The translations under genes were made by a program, and so were the position numbers. A stretch of DNA of 64,000 bases, taken from positions 3,224,001-3,288,000 of the forward strand of contig NC_079242.1 in assembly GCF_028009165.1 (NCBI RefSeq), given 5' to 3'. How positions within the stretch are numbered: the stretch's first letter is position 1; every line of letters starts with the position of its first letter. Shown here one piece after another: positions 22,867-33,034 of this stretch. The notes beneath the pieces were generated by a model. The model was not told the DNA's origin. It did not search any database and worked only from the letters and a program-made list of their open reading frames with translations. The stretch is from Akanthomyces muscarius. Lineage: Eukaryota; Ascomycota; Sordariomycetes; Hypocreales; Cordycipitaceae.

Positions 22867-24470
22867 ATGGTCAAGTCTCTAGCTCTCGCGGCGGCCATCG
22901 TGCCTAGCGCAATGGCCATCAATACCGATGGTGGCTTGTACTCGTCATTTGTCTCGCTCTCAATTGAGCTGATTGGATTTCCAGACTGGGCAGGTGAGTC
23001 TGAAATACCAATACTATGAATGGCAATGATACTAATGAACTAAATCCAGGGTCGAGATCAAATGCAAATGAATACTCTAATAACCTCATCAATGGCCTTG
23101 TCAGTGTCCAGGGGAGTCCCATGGTTGTCCGCGTAGGCGGAAATTCGGCGTAAGTAGCCAAGAGAGTACCAGTACCCAAACTGCCATCTGAACAAATACC
23201 CAGGGACCGTGCCATTTATGACGAGACTCTCACGGCACCAACCGCCGCCAGCTGTCCCAACGCCGACCCTGGTGCCTATCAGTGCATCGGTCCCAAGTTC
23301 TTTGACTCGTACGGCGCGTTCCCCCAGGGCACACTGTACTCGCACAACTTCAACGTCGCGACATGGAACTCGTCCGGCTTCCGCACGCTCGAGGCCACCG
23401 TACCTCTAGCGTGCAACGCGTTGCGCGGCCACCTGGCGCTCTTTGAGATCGGCAACGAACCCGACCTCTACAATGGCAAGCGCCGCGACAGCGACTACAA
23501 CGTCCACGACTACCTCGCCGACTGGGCCAACACCACGGGCCGCTTCGAGAGCTACCTGCAAGCGGCGTGTCCCGACATGGTCAAGACCCTCCAGTACATG
23601 TTTCCCTCGGTCAGCTCCCCGGGCTCCCGGCTCCGGGTCCCTGACATGTACAAGGCGGCTGCTGCCGGCGACAGCCTGAAGCACGTCACGCAGGTCTCCG
23701 TCCACAACTACATGGCTGGCGCAACGCAGCCCGGCGTCACGCTGCAGGCGACTCTCATGAACCACACGGCCGTCGCGCGCTCCATCGCCGGCCACGTTGC
23801 CTACGCCAGGTCCATTAGCGCCACGGACGCCGACTACGTGATTGGCGAGCACAACAGCCTGTACGGCGGCGGCGCCGTCGGCCTCTCAGACGTCTTTGGC
23901 GCCGCGCTCTGGGGCATGGACTTTTCCCTGCAAGCCGCTTCGACAGGCATCATCAAGCGCGTGCACTTTCACCAGTCCATCGGCTCGCCCTACGCCGCCT
24001 GGGCCCCAATTGCCCCGCAGCAGCAGACGAAGCCGCCCTACTACGGCAAGCTCGCGGCCGGCACGTTCCTGGCCAACTCGTCGTCCGCACTCCAGGTCAA
24101 GACGCTGGATCTGGGCGGTCGTGCCGACCTGGACTCGGGCTACGCCGCGTACGTCGAGGGCAGGCTGGAGCGCATCGCCATCCTGAACCTGCGCGAGTAC
24201 GACTCGGGCTCCGGCAAGAGCCGCGGCAAGAAGGAGTATGTGATCAAGGTTGAGCCGTCATCCCGCTGGACCGTAAAGCGTCTTTCGGCGCCGGGTGCGC
24301 GCGACAAGACGGGCGTCACATTCAATGGATTCGCGTACGAGGCCGAGACGATGGGCAAGCCTGAGCGTGTCGGCTCTCGGCCCAGCGATGAGCAGCTGAA
24401 AGCAAGCAAGTGCGGCAAGTTGGTCGTCAAGGTCGCAGACTCGGAAGCAGTGGTGATTGTTCAGGACTAG
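22867..24470 (+). CDS. secreted glycoside hydrolase family 79 (beta-glucuronidase-type)
   Basis: Model join(22867..22993,23050..23149,23204..24470), 497 aa; introns of 56 and 54 bp. A clear signal peptide (MVKSLALAAAIVPSAMA) precedes the mature start INTDGG, so the enzyme is probably secreted. The (beta/alpha)8 part shows FEIGNEPDLY, with Glu161 as acid/base in the NEP motif, and VIGEHNSLYGG, with Glu291 as the likely nucleophile. A C-terminal beta-sandwich typical of fungal GH79 follows from ~380. Fungal GH79 enzymes remove glucuronic or 4-O-methyl-glucuronic acid from arabinogalactan and related glycans. Exact specificity cannot be read from sequence. It lies directly downstream of the Zn2Cys6 gene. 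Confidence 0.9.
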
Positions 24471-24779
24471 ACGGTACATACATTAAATGCAATACAGCAA
24501 AGTCAGCATTCCCAAGATTGAGAAGACTCGGTGATATAGCAAAGTAAACATTCACACATGCGGAAGATTCAAGTAAACTCAGATTTGTCGGGCATCTCGT
24601 AACAGGTCTCATTACTAGGGCCTAAACGTTTCGCTCCTATGTAAACGGATGCTAAATGGTATCGACTGCAACAGTCCCAAAACGCCGCCAAGTGCCGTAA
24701 ACCGTTTTAGTTATTCCCTATGTAGATTTTTTTTGCTTTTCCGACCACACACACCAACTTCAACGACTAAAAGGTGCAT
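24471..24779. other. convergent 3' region
   Basis: AT-rich 309 bp between the convergent 3' ends of the GH79 and uS8 genes. It presumably contains both terminators. Confidence 0.5.
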
Positions 24780-25468
24780 TTAGTAGAAGAAGCCGATGAT
24801 CTTGCCGGCGACGTGCTTTCTACGGGCCTCCTCGTGGTCCATGATGCCAGCGGAGGTGGTGAGGATGACGTAGCCGAACTGACGGGCAGGCAGCAGCTTG
24901 ACAACCCACTTCTCGAGGTCCTGGAGACGGACGTTGTAGCGGGGGGAGATGACACCGGTCTTGTTGAGACGGCCGTTGAGCTGGACGACGATCTTGCCGG
25001 AGCGGTGGTCATCGACCTCCTCGAACTCGCCAATGTAGCCTGAGAAGAAAATAAAGTTAGAAAAATCTGTGTTGCGACAACCCTAGCATAAACATCATGG
25101 CACATGTTCCCCCTGAGAGAGGAAAACACTCTGAATAAAGCGCTCAGGTCCGACGCAGTTTCAATCTATCGGCAACTTATAGGGGCTGAGTCGTGGTAGC
25201 ATTCAGAGACTGTCGCCCTAGTTATCATGCCGAATAATAGACCAGACCCAAGCTCTCTCTTCCTCTTGCGTTCTCTCTGATGTGAAGATGTGCCATGACG
25301 AGTATGCAAAGTGACAGTGTGATATGAGGACGTACCGTGGCGCTGCATGACCTGGAGGAACTTGACAATGACCTTGGAAGAAGGACGGATCAAGACCTGG
25401 CGCTTGCCGGTCTTCTCGGCGTTGTTGATGGCGTTGAGCGCATCGTGGAGGACGGAGGTGCGGACCAT
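24780..25468 (-). CDS. RPS22: 40S ribosomal protein uS8 (S22)
   Basis: Model complement(join(24780..25039,25336..25468)), 130 aa, the exact usual length of eukaryotic uS8. Recognisable from [18 protein letters not shown] at the start to [11 protein letters not shown] at the end. The single 296-bp intron (phase 1, between VMQRHG and [10 protein letters not shown]) is about five times longer than most introns in this window and carries an internal inverted repeat. The protein is a small-subunit ribosomal component. The gene diverges from the eS12 gene across ~0.8 kb. Confidence 0.97.
25095..25298 (-). repeat. 11-bp inverted repeat inside the uS8 intron
   Basis: TCATGGCACAT at 25095-25105 is exactly reverse-complementary to 25288-25298. 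The arms sit 37 nt from the donor and 55 nt from the acceptor, so pairing would close the intron into one large stem-loop. In budding yeast an RPS22 intron hosts a snoRNA (snR44) and is processed by RNase III. A similar embedded RNA is possible here, and an ACA triplet lies near the 3' side (around 25057-25061 on the minus strand). No complete snoRNA could be delineated by eye. Confidence 0.4.
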
Positions 25469-26264
25469 GTTGGCGGTGTTGAATGGAGATTCTCAAGTCG
25501 GGAAAGTGGAAATGAGGTATCTACCAAGTTTATCCATGTTAGCCTCTCGACGTCTGCGGCGGCACGAGCAAGGAAGAGTGCCCTCGAGCGATTCGACGAA
25601 TTGACCAAGTCGACGAGGGTTCAGCCGCTCATAATTTCCGAAGAGGAGAGGCGTATCGCCAGACATCGGGTTGCGCTCCCATCCATCACGCTTCACGATA
25701 TCAGGTGTGCAACAGTCGCATCTTTCAATGGTGTTGTTTTTTCCAATCGCTCGCGGCTGTGGTGGTGGTGCCTGTCTGGGATTGCCTTCCCCTGCCACGA
25801 AGAAGAAGAGGCATCCTCCAGGTATTCGTTATTTGTATATATCGAGGTCGAATCGCCCGTCGAGCGGGGAGTGTTGCTGCTTCACATACCTCTTGAAGTT
25901 GACAAAAAAGTCTGTAACGGAATGGGCAAAAAAAGAGAGAAGCTCCAGTTCAAATTCTCACCAAACGCCAACACCCCGTCTCCAGTCGAAAAGAAAAAGT
26001 GGGTGGTGTGCCCTTGTGGTCCGTGCACGACCAATTGCCCTAAGGGTAACGCACTTTCGCAAAGCATTTTTTCGCAGTTGGTCGCTTAGCAAAGAAAAAG
26101 TGGCTCCGGCAAGTCCCCGCTATCGCCAGGCGGCGTGGGACGCACGACAGTCCTAGCAAAATTAAACCTACAATCCTTCTTCTTTTTTTCCTTCCTTTCC
26201 TTCCCCCCCCTCAAACAACAAATAGCTCTTCGAGGATCGCCCGACGAGAATAAATACTATCAAG
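25469..26264. promoter_or_regulatory. divergent ribosomal-protein promoter
   Basis: The 0.8 kb between the uS8 and eS12 start codons must contain both promoters. GCCCTAAGGG at 26037-26046 contains CCCTAA, the core of the Tbf1-type element found at many ascomycete ribosomal-protein promoters. A pyrimidine-rich tract at 26170-26215 precedes the eS12 start. Confidence 0.45.
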
Positions 26265-27048
26265 ATGGTAAGTCTTGATACCGACCACGCCCATTTGCGA
26301 AAGTTTTCCCCGACGAATCGATTGAAGTGATGGAAGCGCGCGCACCGAAAGAAGACGAGAAGAAGAAGAAAAAACGAGAAACCAACTACCATTCTTTCGG
26401 ACTCAACCGTGGCAACGCCTAACCGCTTATAACATCATCGCGACAATCGATTGGTTTGGGGGAAAGATTTTCGGAAATGGGGACGGGTTAAATGATCGTG
26501 GGAGCAACCAGACACTGACAGAGACAACAGTCGGACGTAGAAGACAACGCTCCCGAGGTCGTCGAGGAGGTCGAAGTGTCCGGCGATGCCCCCAAGGGTC
26601 AGATGTCCGTTCAGGATGCCCTCAAGGGCGTCCTGAAGCTGGCTCTCATGCACGACGGTCTCGCCCGCGGTCTCCGTGAGTCCTCCAAGGCCCTCGACCG
26701 TCGTCAGGCCCACATGTGTGTCCTCAACGAGAACTGCGAGGAGGATGCCTACAAGAAGCTCGTCGCTGCCCTCTGCTCCGAGCACAAGATTCCTCTCATC
26801 AAGGTTCAGGACGGCAAGCAGCTCGGCGAGTGGGCCGGTCTTTGTACGTTTTCTTCTCCCACCTCGCCAACAAAGGCCTGAATGCTTGGCAGAAGGCAGT
26901 ACATACTAACCAATTACACACAGGCGTCCTCGACCGTGAGGGCAACGCCCGCAAGGTCGTCAACTGCTCTTGCGTCGTCGTCAAGGACTGGGGTGAGGAG
27001 TCGCAGGAGCGCTCCGTCATCATGAACTACTTCCAGTCTGCGGAGTAA
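26265..27048 (+). CDS. RPS12: 40S ribosomal protein eS12
   Basis: Model join(26265..26267,26531..26843,26924..27048), 146 aa. Exon 1 is only the ATG codon, followed by a 263-bp intron, a pattern frequent in fungal ribosomal-protein genes. Without it the protein would have no proper start at [10 protein letters not shown]. The body is typical eS12: acidic N-terminus, then [17 protein letters not shown] and [12 protein letters not shown], with [20 protein letters not shown] after the 80-bp second intron. Small-subunit component. Confidence 0.96.
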
Positions 27049-27369
27049 GGATGATGCAAAAGTCGGAACACCAAAAACACAACCCAAAATAAGGCTCTTT
27101 TGGACAGGCGTTATCATGTATTTTGAGGAGGGTATATAGAGACCTGCGGGCTTTTCCGGTCTGAGGTCGCTGGCATTTCGAAAGAAGACCGCGGCTTGTA
27201 CTCTTAAAGCCGCTTCATTGGCATAATCAATTGCCTGTTCTCATGATGATGACTGATGGTCGCCCATGAGGAAAGACGAACAAAAAAAAAACGTGTTTAA
27301 AAAAAAATGACGTCCCGTAAAGCAATGTGTGATGATGTGGTTTTCTTTATTACTACGATATGATGCAGT
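27049..27369. other. convergent 3' region
   Basis: 321 bp between the convergent ends of the eS12 and parvulin genes, with A-rich runs at 27280-27308. Terminator region of both. Confidence 0.5.
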
Positions 27370-27973
27370 CTATTTGCGACCTTCTACCTGTAAAATGCAT
27401 TAGATGATGCCCTCGTGGTCTAGATTGTTTGTACTGACCATGATGATGTGGTAGCCAAACTCCGTCTTGGCCTCGCCAATCTTGGGATTGCTCGTCGTGC
27501 TAGGCTCCAAGGCAAATGCGACCTCTTCAAACTTGGGATCAAAACTTCCTTTTGGCTTCCAGCCAAGAGCGCCACCTAAAAGTACGAGATGTCACGATCA
27601 GCACCATTGCCAACGGCTCCCAAAAAGTGAAAGAAGAAAAGAAAAACGGGCTGCTTCCACGTACCCACGCGAGCCTTATCCTCTGAATAGTTGCGCGCAA
27701 CCTCGTCAAACTTGGCGCCATCATTCAGCTTCGCCAACGCTTCTTCCTTTTTGCCGTGCTTTTCGCACTGGGCACGTTAGCACGACCGGCTGGCTGACTC
27801 CCTGCACATTGGGCGACGTCACCGAGGGGCAGGGCACGGCAGGGCACGGCACTCACCAAAATGTGGCGGACATTGATCAATTGCGCGCCCTTGGCCTTGC
27901 CTCCCGCCTCCTTGTCACCTCCCTTGGCCTTGCTTCCAGCCTTGTCGCCGCCCTTTTTGTCGTTTTTTCCCAT
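27370..27973 (-). CDS. Pin4/Par14-type parvulin peptidyl-prolyl isomerase
   Basis: Model complement(join(27370..27387,27439..27575,27665..27767,27857..27973)), 124 aa, close to the ~130 aa of Pin4/Par14. Introns of 51, 89 and 89 bp are all GT-AG; the last exon encodes only VEGRK and stop. The Lys/Gly-rich basic N-terminus ([17 protein letters not shown]) is characteristic of Par14 and suits nucleic-acid or ribosome-biogenesis binding. The rotamase domain shows [24 protein letters not shown] and the conserved end GYHIIMVEGRK. It catalyses prolyl cis-trans isomerisation, probably in nucleus or nucleolus. Confidence 0.93.
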
Positions 27974-28308
27974 GGTTTCGAGCTTGAAGAGTCTTTGCGC
28001 TGAAGCACAGCTGTTTGAAGGAGCCGCGGGGTAGTCGCCAAATCTTGTGGTGGGCCAGCGAGAGAGGCCTTGTGAGAAGCGCCAGCACAGCGGGTCTGGA
28101 TGAATATTCAACTTTGACGATGCTGACGACAGCTCTCCGTCAAGTTATTTCCTGTAGCTTGTCAGTCTCTCGACTTTACTTCTGGCTGCTCCATTATCTT
28201 TGAGTTGATTTACGTCAATTGTCAAATCATATTTCTCAGCAAAACTAGAAGCCTACTGCCCGTGTAAGTCTCTGCTCAATTGAGAATGTCTATTACGATG
28301 CCGTTTCC
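27974..28308. other. short intergenic region
   Basis: Holds the promoter of the parvulin gene and the 3' end of the SRA-YDG gene. The frame of the SRA gene stops at 28309; a GTAAGG right at its stop leaves open an extra 3' exon here. Confidence 0.4.
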
Positions 28309-29686
28309 TTACGGTATCTCCTCGTGCTCCTTCGCGAATTGCACCATGGCTTCTTTTCTTTGCATCGAATCTGCTGCCATTCTCGCTACCCTCTCCCATT
28401 GCGAATGGTCGACTTTCTCTTGTGCCTTTTCAACCTTCCACTCGGTAAACGCTTCGTTCCCCTGTCGCTTCTTCACCATTTCCCCCTCGTACTTCTCAAA
28501 TATTAGCCAATCATCCATTTGCGAAGGGCGTGGTATCTGGAGTAGCTCATCCATGGGCCTCTGTCCTGGAACGCGCTCCAAAGTGATGACCACCCTGTGG
28601 AGCCCCGTGTCCGCTTGGAGTTTATGTCCATATTGGCGGATAACGTATCTACACACAAGATTTAGTGACTCTCGCGAATGAGTTACCTGTACGCTTACAG
28701 TCCATCATATCTCACCCCACTCTTGGGAGCGAACGGACTCTTCAAGCAATGGCCACGCAGTAGTCGAGTTTTGGCACCGACCTGGGTAATCAGCGAAACT
28801 GAGGCATCAGTTAATGTTGAATCTCTGGTGTATTTGATCAGGTCTTTATCAGAATCGATGACTTCGTTCCCACTCATCAGTGGCAATGCTGCAAACCCAT
28901 ATCGTCCCTTGGTGGGAGTTTCATGTGTAGCGCCGACAACACCATCGCGAGCAGCGCAAGCGAGATTCAGCCACCAACTTTACAACAATAAGTTAGGGTT
29001 AAATTTTCTCCATTGGAGGCAGTTTACGTACTGTCCTGGCTCGAACTGTTGGTTTCCCTCCACTTCAGACAAGCTTTCGCAGCGCTTTGTGTCCCAGCAC
29101 CCGTAGGCGAAGAATTGCGTCTTTGTAAATGTGAGGTCTCGCAATTGGCCGTATCTCGTGGCGAGCTTTGCGAATCTCTTCTTGTCCATGTCGAAGTATT
29201 CTTGCCGGAAGCGCAGCCGCCATTTCCGCTGTAGGTTGTGTGCCAAGGCCACTTCTTCTTCTGAACAGGCGTTTGCGGGCAACAGAATATCGGAGAGAAG
29301 CTTGTCCAAACGACAAGCACTGATTGTGTCACTGTTGACGGAGTATCTGCCGTCCGACTCGTCGTTCTTCATGGCGCTCAACAATTGGCGCATTTCGTCT
29401 GCCCGTGGACCAAGGGACTGGTTTTCTTGCAAGTGTGACCGGACTGCGTCGCACAGCTTTAAAATATCCGAGTTATTGAACTGGTATCGGTTTAATGGGT
29501 TCGTTAGGCTCGCAAGCCCAGAGAACGGGGGTGCTGAGAAGCTTTCTTGCCGCCGTGTCAGCAAGCCTTCCTCTTACATGAGCGCCTCATACCTTGCGGG
29601 CCAGGGAATGTCGTGACTCCTTGGTCTAAATCATCACTGGCCTCATGGGCCATTATACGATATTTATGGTCTAATTGAGATTCCAT
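28309..29686 (-). CDS. SRA-YDG domain protein (putative methylated-DNA reader)
   Basis: Model complement(join(28309..28648,28699..28977,29032..29545,29593..29686)), 408 aa; three introns of 50, 54 and 47 bp, all GT-AG, all needed to keep frame. The N-terminal ~200 residues are helical and charged without a named domain. The SRA/YDG domain occupies ~200-350: GRYGFAALPLMSGNE, then SPFAPKSGVRYDGLY, with the eponymous YDG split by the last intron, and ITLERVPGQRP. SRA domains flip out 5-methylcytosine or bind hemimethylated DNA in UHRF1 and SUVH proteins. Fungal versions are poorly characterised. No RING, SET or nuclease domain was seen, so it is probably a stand-alone nuclear reader. Confidence 0.85.
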
Positions 29687-30153
29687 TCTAAAACTGTTTT
29701 GTAAAATCAAATGTGCTGTTCCGCAGACGGGGTGATTGCTCTAGACATATGCCAGCTTCACAGCTACGGAAGGCACATTACTCATTACCCATTTGAGCAA
29801 CTGCCACACGTACTGGCAACATTCAGCCCACAGAACAGAACTATTCAAATTCTAGCCCACCGTACACACACAAGTTGGTTTTTCATCATTGATAGGTCGT
29901 TTTTACTCATTTTTCAAACTGAACATTTTTATTCGCTTTTGTTCTCTGGAAACAGTAGAAGACGAAGCTACCCTGCAGATTCCTCACCGCCTGCCCGATA
30001 CTGAATACTTTCTGCACCGCCTGCCACAAGTGAACGTTGGCGGACTCTCTCTGCCGGCAGAAATGGTGGGCCCAGTTCCTGATCGAGCGCTAACCAAGAT
30101 GTCAGAGACTTCTACAGCAGATCTGGCTTGCATTCGACTTCAATACAATAATC
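29687..30153. promoter_or_regulatory. divergent promoter, SRA-YDG / Pus7
   Basis: AT-rich 0.47 kb between oppositely oriented start codons; no other gene seen. Confidence 0.45.
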
Positions 30154-32373
30154 ATGGCGGAGTCTGCAAAATACCACCCGCGCGGCGCGTCTTCGCGTGA
30201 CAGGGTGCTTGGAATCACGGAGCGTGCGACCCCGCTTGCTTACTCCTGGGCTGGAGAAATGAGAGTTCGGTAAGTGGCATGGGCCAATTGAATTTCAGAT
30301 GACGAGCTAACGCGCGCCAGCTTCTCTGACTTCCAGGTAAATGAAATCGGGCTGGACGGAAAGGTAGTCCATCTCAAAACTGTTGGGCTTACAGAGGAGC
30401 AAAAAAAAGCCGAAGGTGTCACAGACAAGGAAGAGACCGCAGTCAAGCCCGCGGAGAAAGAGGCTAAGCCGGCTGAAGAGAAGAGCGAAAAGCCGCAGCC
30501 ACCAGCCAAGGTGATCGAGGTGGCAGCAGAAGATGTCAAGATTCTCACAGATCTCGCCGGGGAGAGCTTTGCGCAAGCGATCGTGGGCATGTTCCGCGAG
30601 GCGCAAACCGCAGACCCGGAGCAGCAAGTCAAGCCTGTTACCTCAGAGCCCATTGACGACAAGCACACGCGCGGCCAAATACACCAGGAGGTGCGCCGCA
30701 TATTCCAGTCTCGCATCGACACCACCACAGACGGCAGCGGCGGCATTGTGGCGACGGCGATCCGCGACCGTCCACGTGGCAAGAAGCGCAGCCGAGGCGG
30801 CCCTCAACAGCGCAGCAACACGAACACCAACAAGAACAACAGCCGCCCCGCCGCCGAGTACCTGCACTTTACGCTATACAAGGATAACCGCGACACCATG
30901 GATGCCGTAACGCAAATCGCGCGCATGATCCGTGCCAAGCCGCAGTCGATTGGCTACGCCGGCACCAAGGACCGGCGCGCTTCGACCGCGCAGCGCTGCT
31001 CCATTCGCTACACGCACCAGCGCAGCCTGGCCGGCCTCAACGGCAACCTCTGGGGCATATCCACCGGCGACTACGAGTACCGTGACGAGGGCATCCACCT
31101 CGGCCAGCTCCTCGGCAACGAGTTCGTTATTACGCTCAAAAACTGCGCGGTCATGGAGGAGAGCGGCGCGTCATCCAAGCCTGTCGCCGAACAGCTACAG
31201 CTTTTGCAGAGCAACGTCGGCCCTGCCCTGGAGCATATGGCCGCGCAGGGCTGGATTAACTACTTTGGTCACCAGCGGTTCGGCACCCATCACATCGGCA
31301 CGCACGAGATTGGCAAGCTCATCCTCGGCGACAAGTACGAAGAGGCCGTCGACGCGCTGTTGTCCTACGACCCCGCGCTGGCCGACAAGTACGAGGCCGC
31401 GGCCGCGGACCACGAGGACGGCAACGGCGGACACAAGTCGAGCATGGAGGAGCTCGCGCGCCACCACGCCTGCATGCTCTTCCGCACCGGCAAGGACGTC
31501 CGCAAGGCGGCCAGCATGATGCCGCGCCGCTTCGCCGCCGAGGTGTGCGTGACGCGGCACCTGACCCGCGGTGGTGTCTCATCCATGCGCGATTTCGTCG
31601 GCTCCCTGACGCACATCACCCGCGGCCTGCGCTCCATGTACATGCACGCGTATCAGTCGCACGTGTGGAACCACGCGGCGAGCATGCGCTGGGCCAAGCA
31701 CGGCACGCAGGTCATGGCCGGCGACCTCGTCATCGCCGACGACGCCGCCACGCCGCTCTTTGGCGGCAAGGACCAGGACGGTGACGACATCATCAACCCC
31801 GTCGACGACGACGACACCGCGCCCGTCCGCGCGCGGCCGCTCACCGCCGACGAGGCCGCCAGCGGGCGCTACACCATCTACGACATCGTGCTGCCCACGC
31901 CGGGCTACCAGGTCGTCTACCCGGACAACGACGTCGGCGCCTTTTACGAGGAGTTCATGGGTAGGGAGGAGAATGGCGGGCTGGACCCGCGCAAGATGAT
32001 GCGCATGCGTCGCGAGTTCAGCCTGCCGGGCCGGTACCGCAAGGTCATGAACCGCTTCCTCGCCGCGCCGAGCATCGAGTTCCGCACCTACACTGACGAG
32101 AAGGAGCAGATGCACCCGACGGACCTGGACGTCATCAAGGCGGCGACGACGACGGAGAAGACGACGACTGCCGCTGGTGGTGAAGAGGGGGAGCCTGCTG
32201 CGAAAAAGCCCAAGGTCGAGGAGGACGAGAACAGCGGCGCCGCCGCAGAGGAGGGCGGCGAGGCAGCGCCAGTGGTAGAAAAGATTGCAGCCATTGTCAA
32301 GTTTCAGCTGGGCCGCAGCGCCTACGCTACGGTGGCGCTGAGAGAGCTCATGGGCGACATGCAGCAAGAGTAG
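30154..32373 (+). CDS. PUS7: TruD-family tRNA/mRNA pseudouridine synthase Pus7
   Basis: Model join(30154..30269,30321..32373), 722 aa; one 51-bp GT-AG intron joins MRVR to FSDFQVNEI, the conserved TruD N-terminal motif. The catalytic Asp is in GYAGTKDRRA (Asp256), and NYFGHQRFG plus the TRUD insertion follow. The tail is rich in Glu/Ala/Lys and ends in KFQLGRSAYATVALREL, the conserved C-terminal strand-helix. An acidic linker at ~60-115 is lineage-specific. Pus7 converts uridine to pseudouridine at tRNA position 13, in pre-tRNA-Tyr, U2 snRNA and mRNAs; it is mainly nuclear. Confidence 0.95.
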
Positions 32374-33034
32374 AGGCAAGGCGTGTTGAGGCAAAGAATA
32401 ATTGAAAATACTAGCAATGTGTAACAAAGAATCGCAATGCCACGAATTTGTATATGAATCAATGTCCCATTTCCAAGAGAACGCCCAAGATAAAGACAAT
32501 TGAGGAAAAGAATCAAGCAAAGGGCAGTAATCAATTATGCAACCATCAATATGCATACTACTCATTCCAAAGGTATGCCCAAGGTATCCCAAATTAACCC
32601 CAAACAGAAGAAAAAAACGGTTTCTTGACTAATATGTACGTGTGTGCGCGTATAATTAACGAAAGAATTATGCAATGGCAGCGAGGTAAAAAGAAAAGTG
32701 GTGTAAATGCCTCTCCTTTTTTCGTAATATGTCATGAGAACATCATGCTAGTTTAGTATTTGTCCTGCTGTGTATGCTCCGAATGATGCAACCGAGTATG
32801 AGACTTTTCACCGGCGGGAAGAGTGTTTGGTAGTGGTGTTGATGTTTCTGTGTATCATGTAATAAAAGTGTGTGCTTTTCCGAGCTTTTCTGTTCGAGAA
32901 AGCATGCTGGCAAAATGTTCGAGACCCGCCGGTAAATGCTAAAATGGAACTGACACGCCGAAAATTCGAGGCTGCCAAAGGAATTGTGATGTTAAGGGGC
33001 GGTCTTATCGCAAAAGCTTCCAAGGACATGGCAC
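32374..33034. other. convergent 3' region
   Basis: AT-rich 0.66 kb between the convergent ends of the PUS7 and MKK1 genes, without a supported gene. Confidence 0.5.

Noticed and set aside
26268..26530. snoRNA in the first eS12 intron
   Set aside because: Weak box C/D-like motifs only, not paired by a terminal stem and too close together.
31579..32592. 337-codon antisense frame over PUS7
   Set aside because: Shadow of the high third-position GC of PUS7; no domain. The same holds for antisense or alternate frames over DBP8 (39565-40494) and IBA57 (51313-52512).
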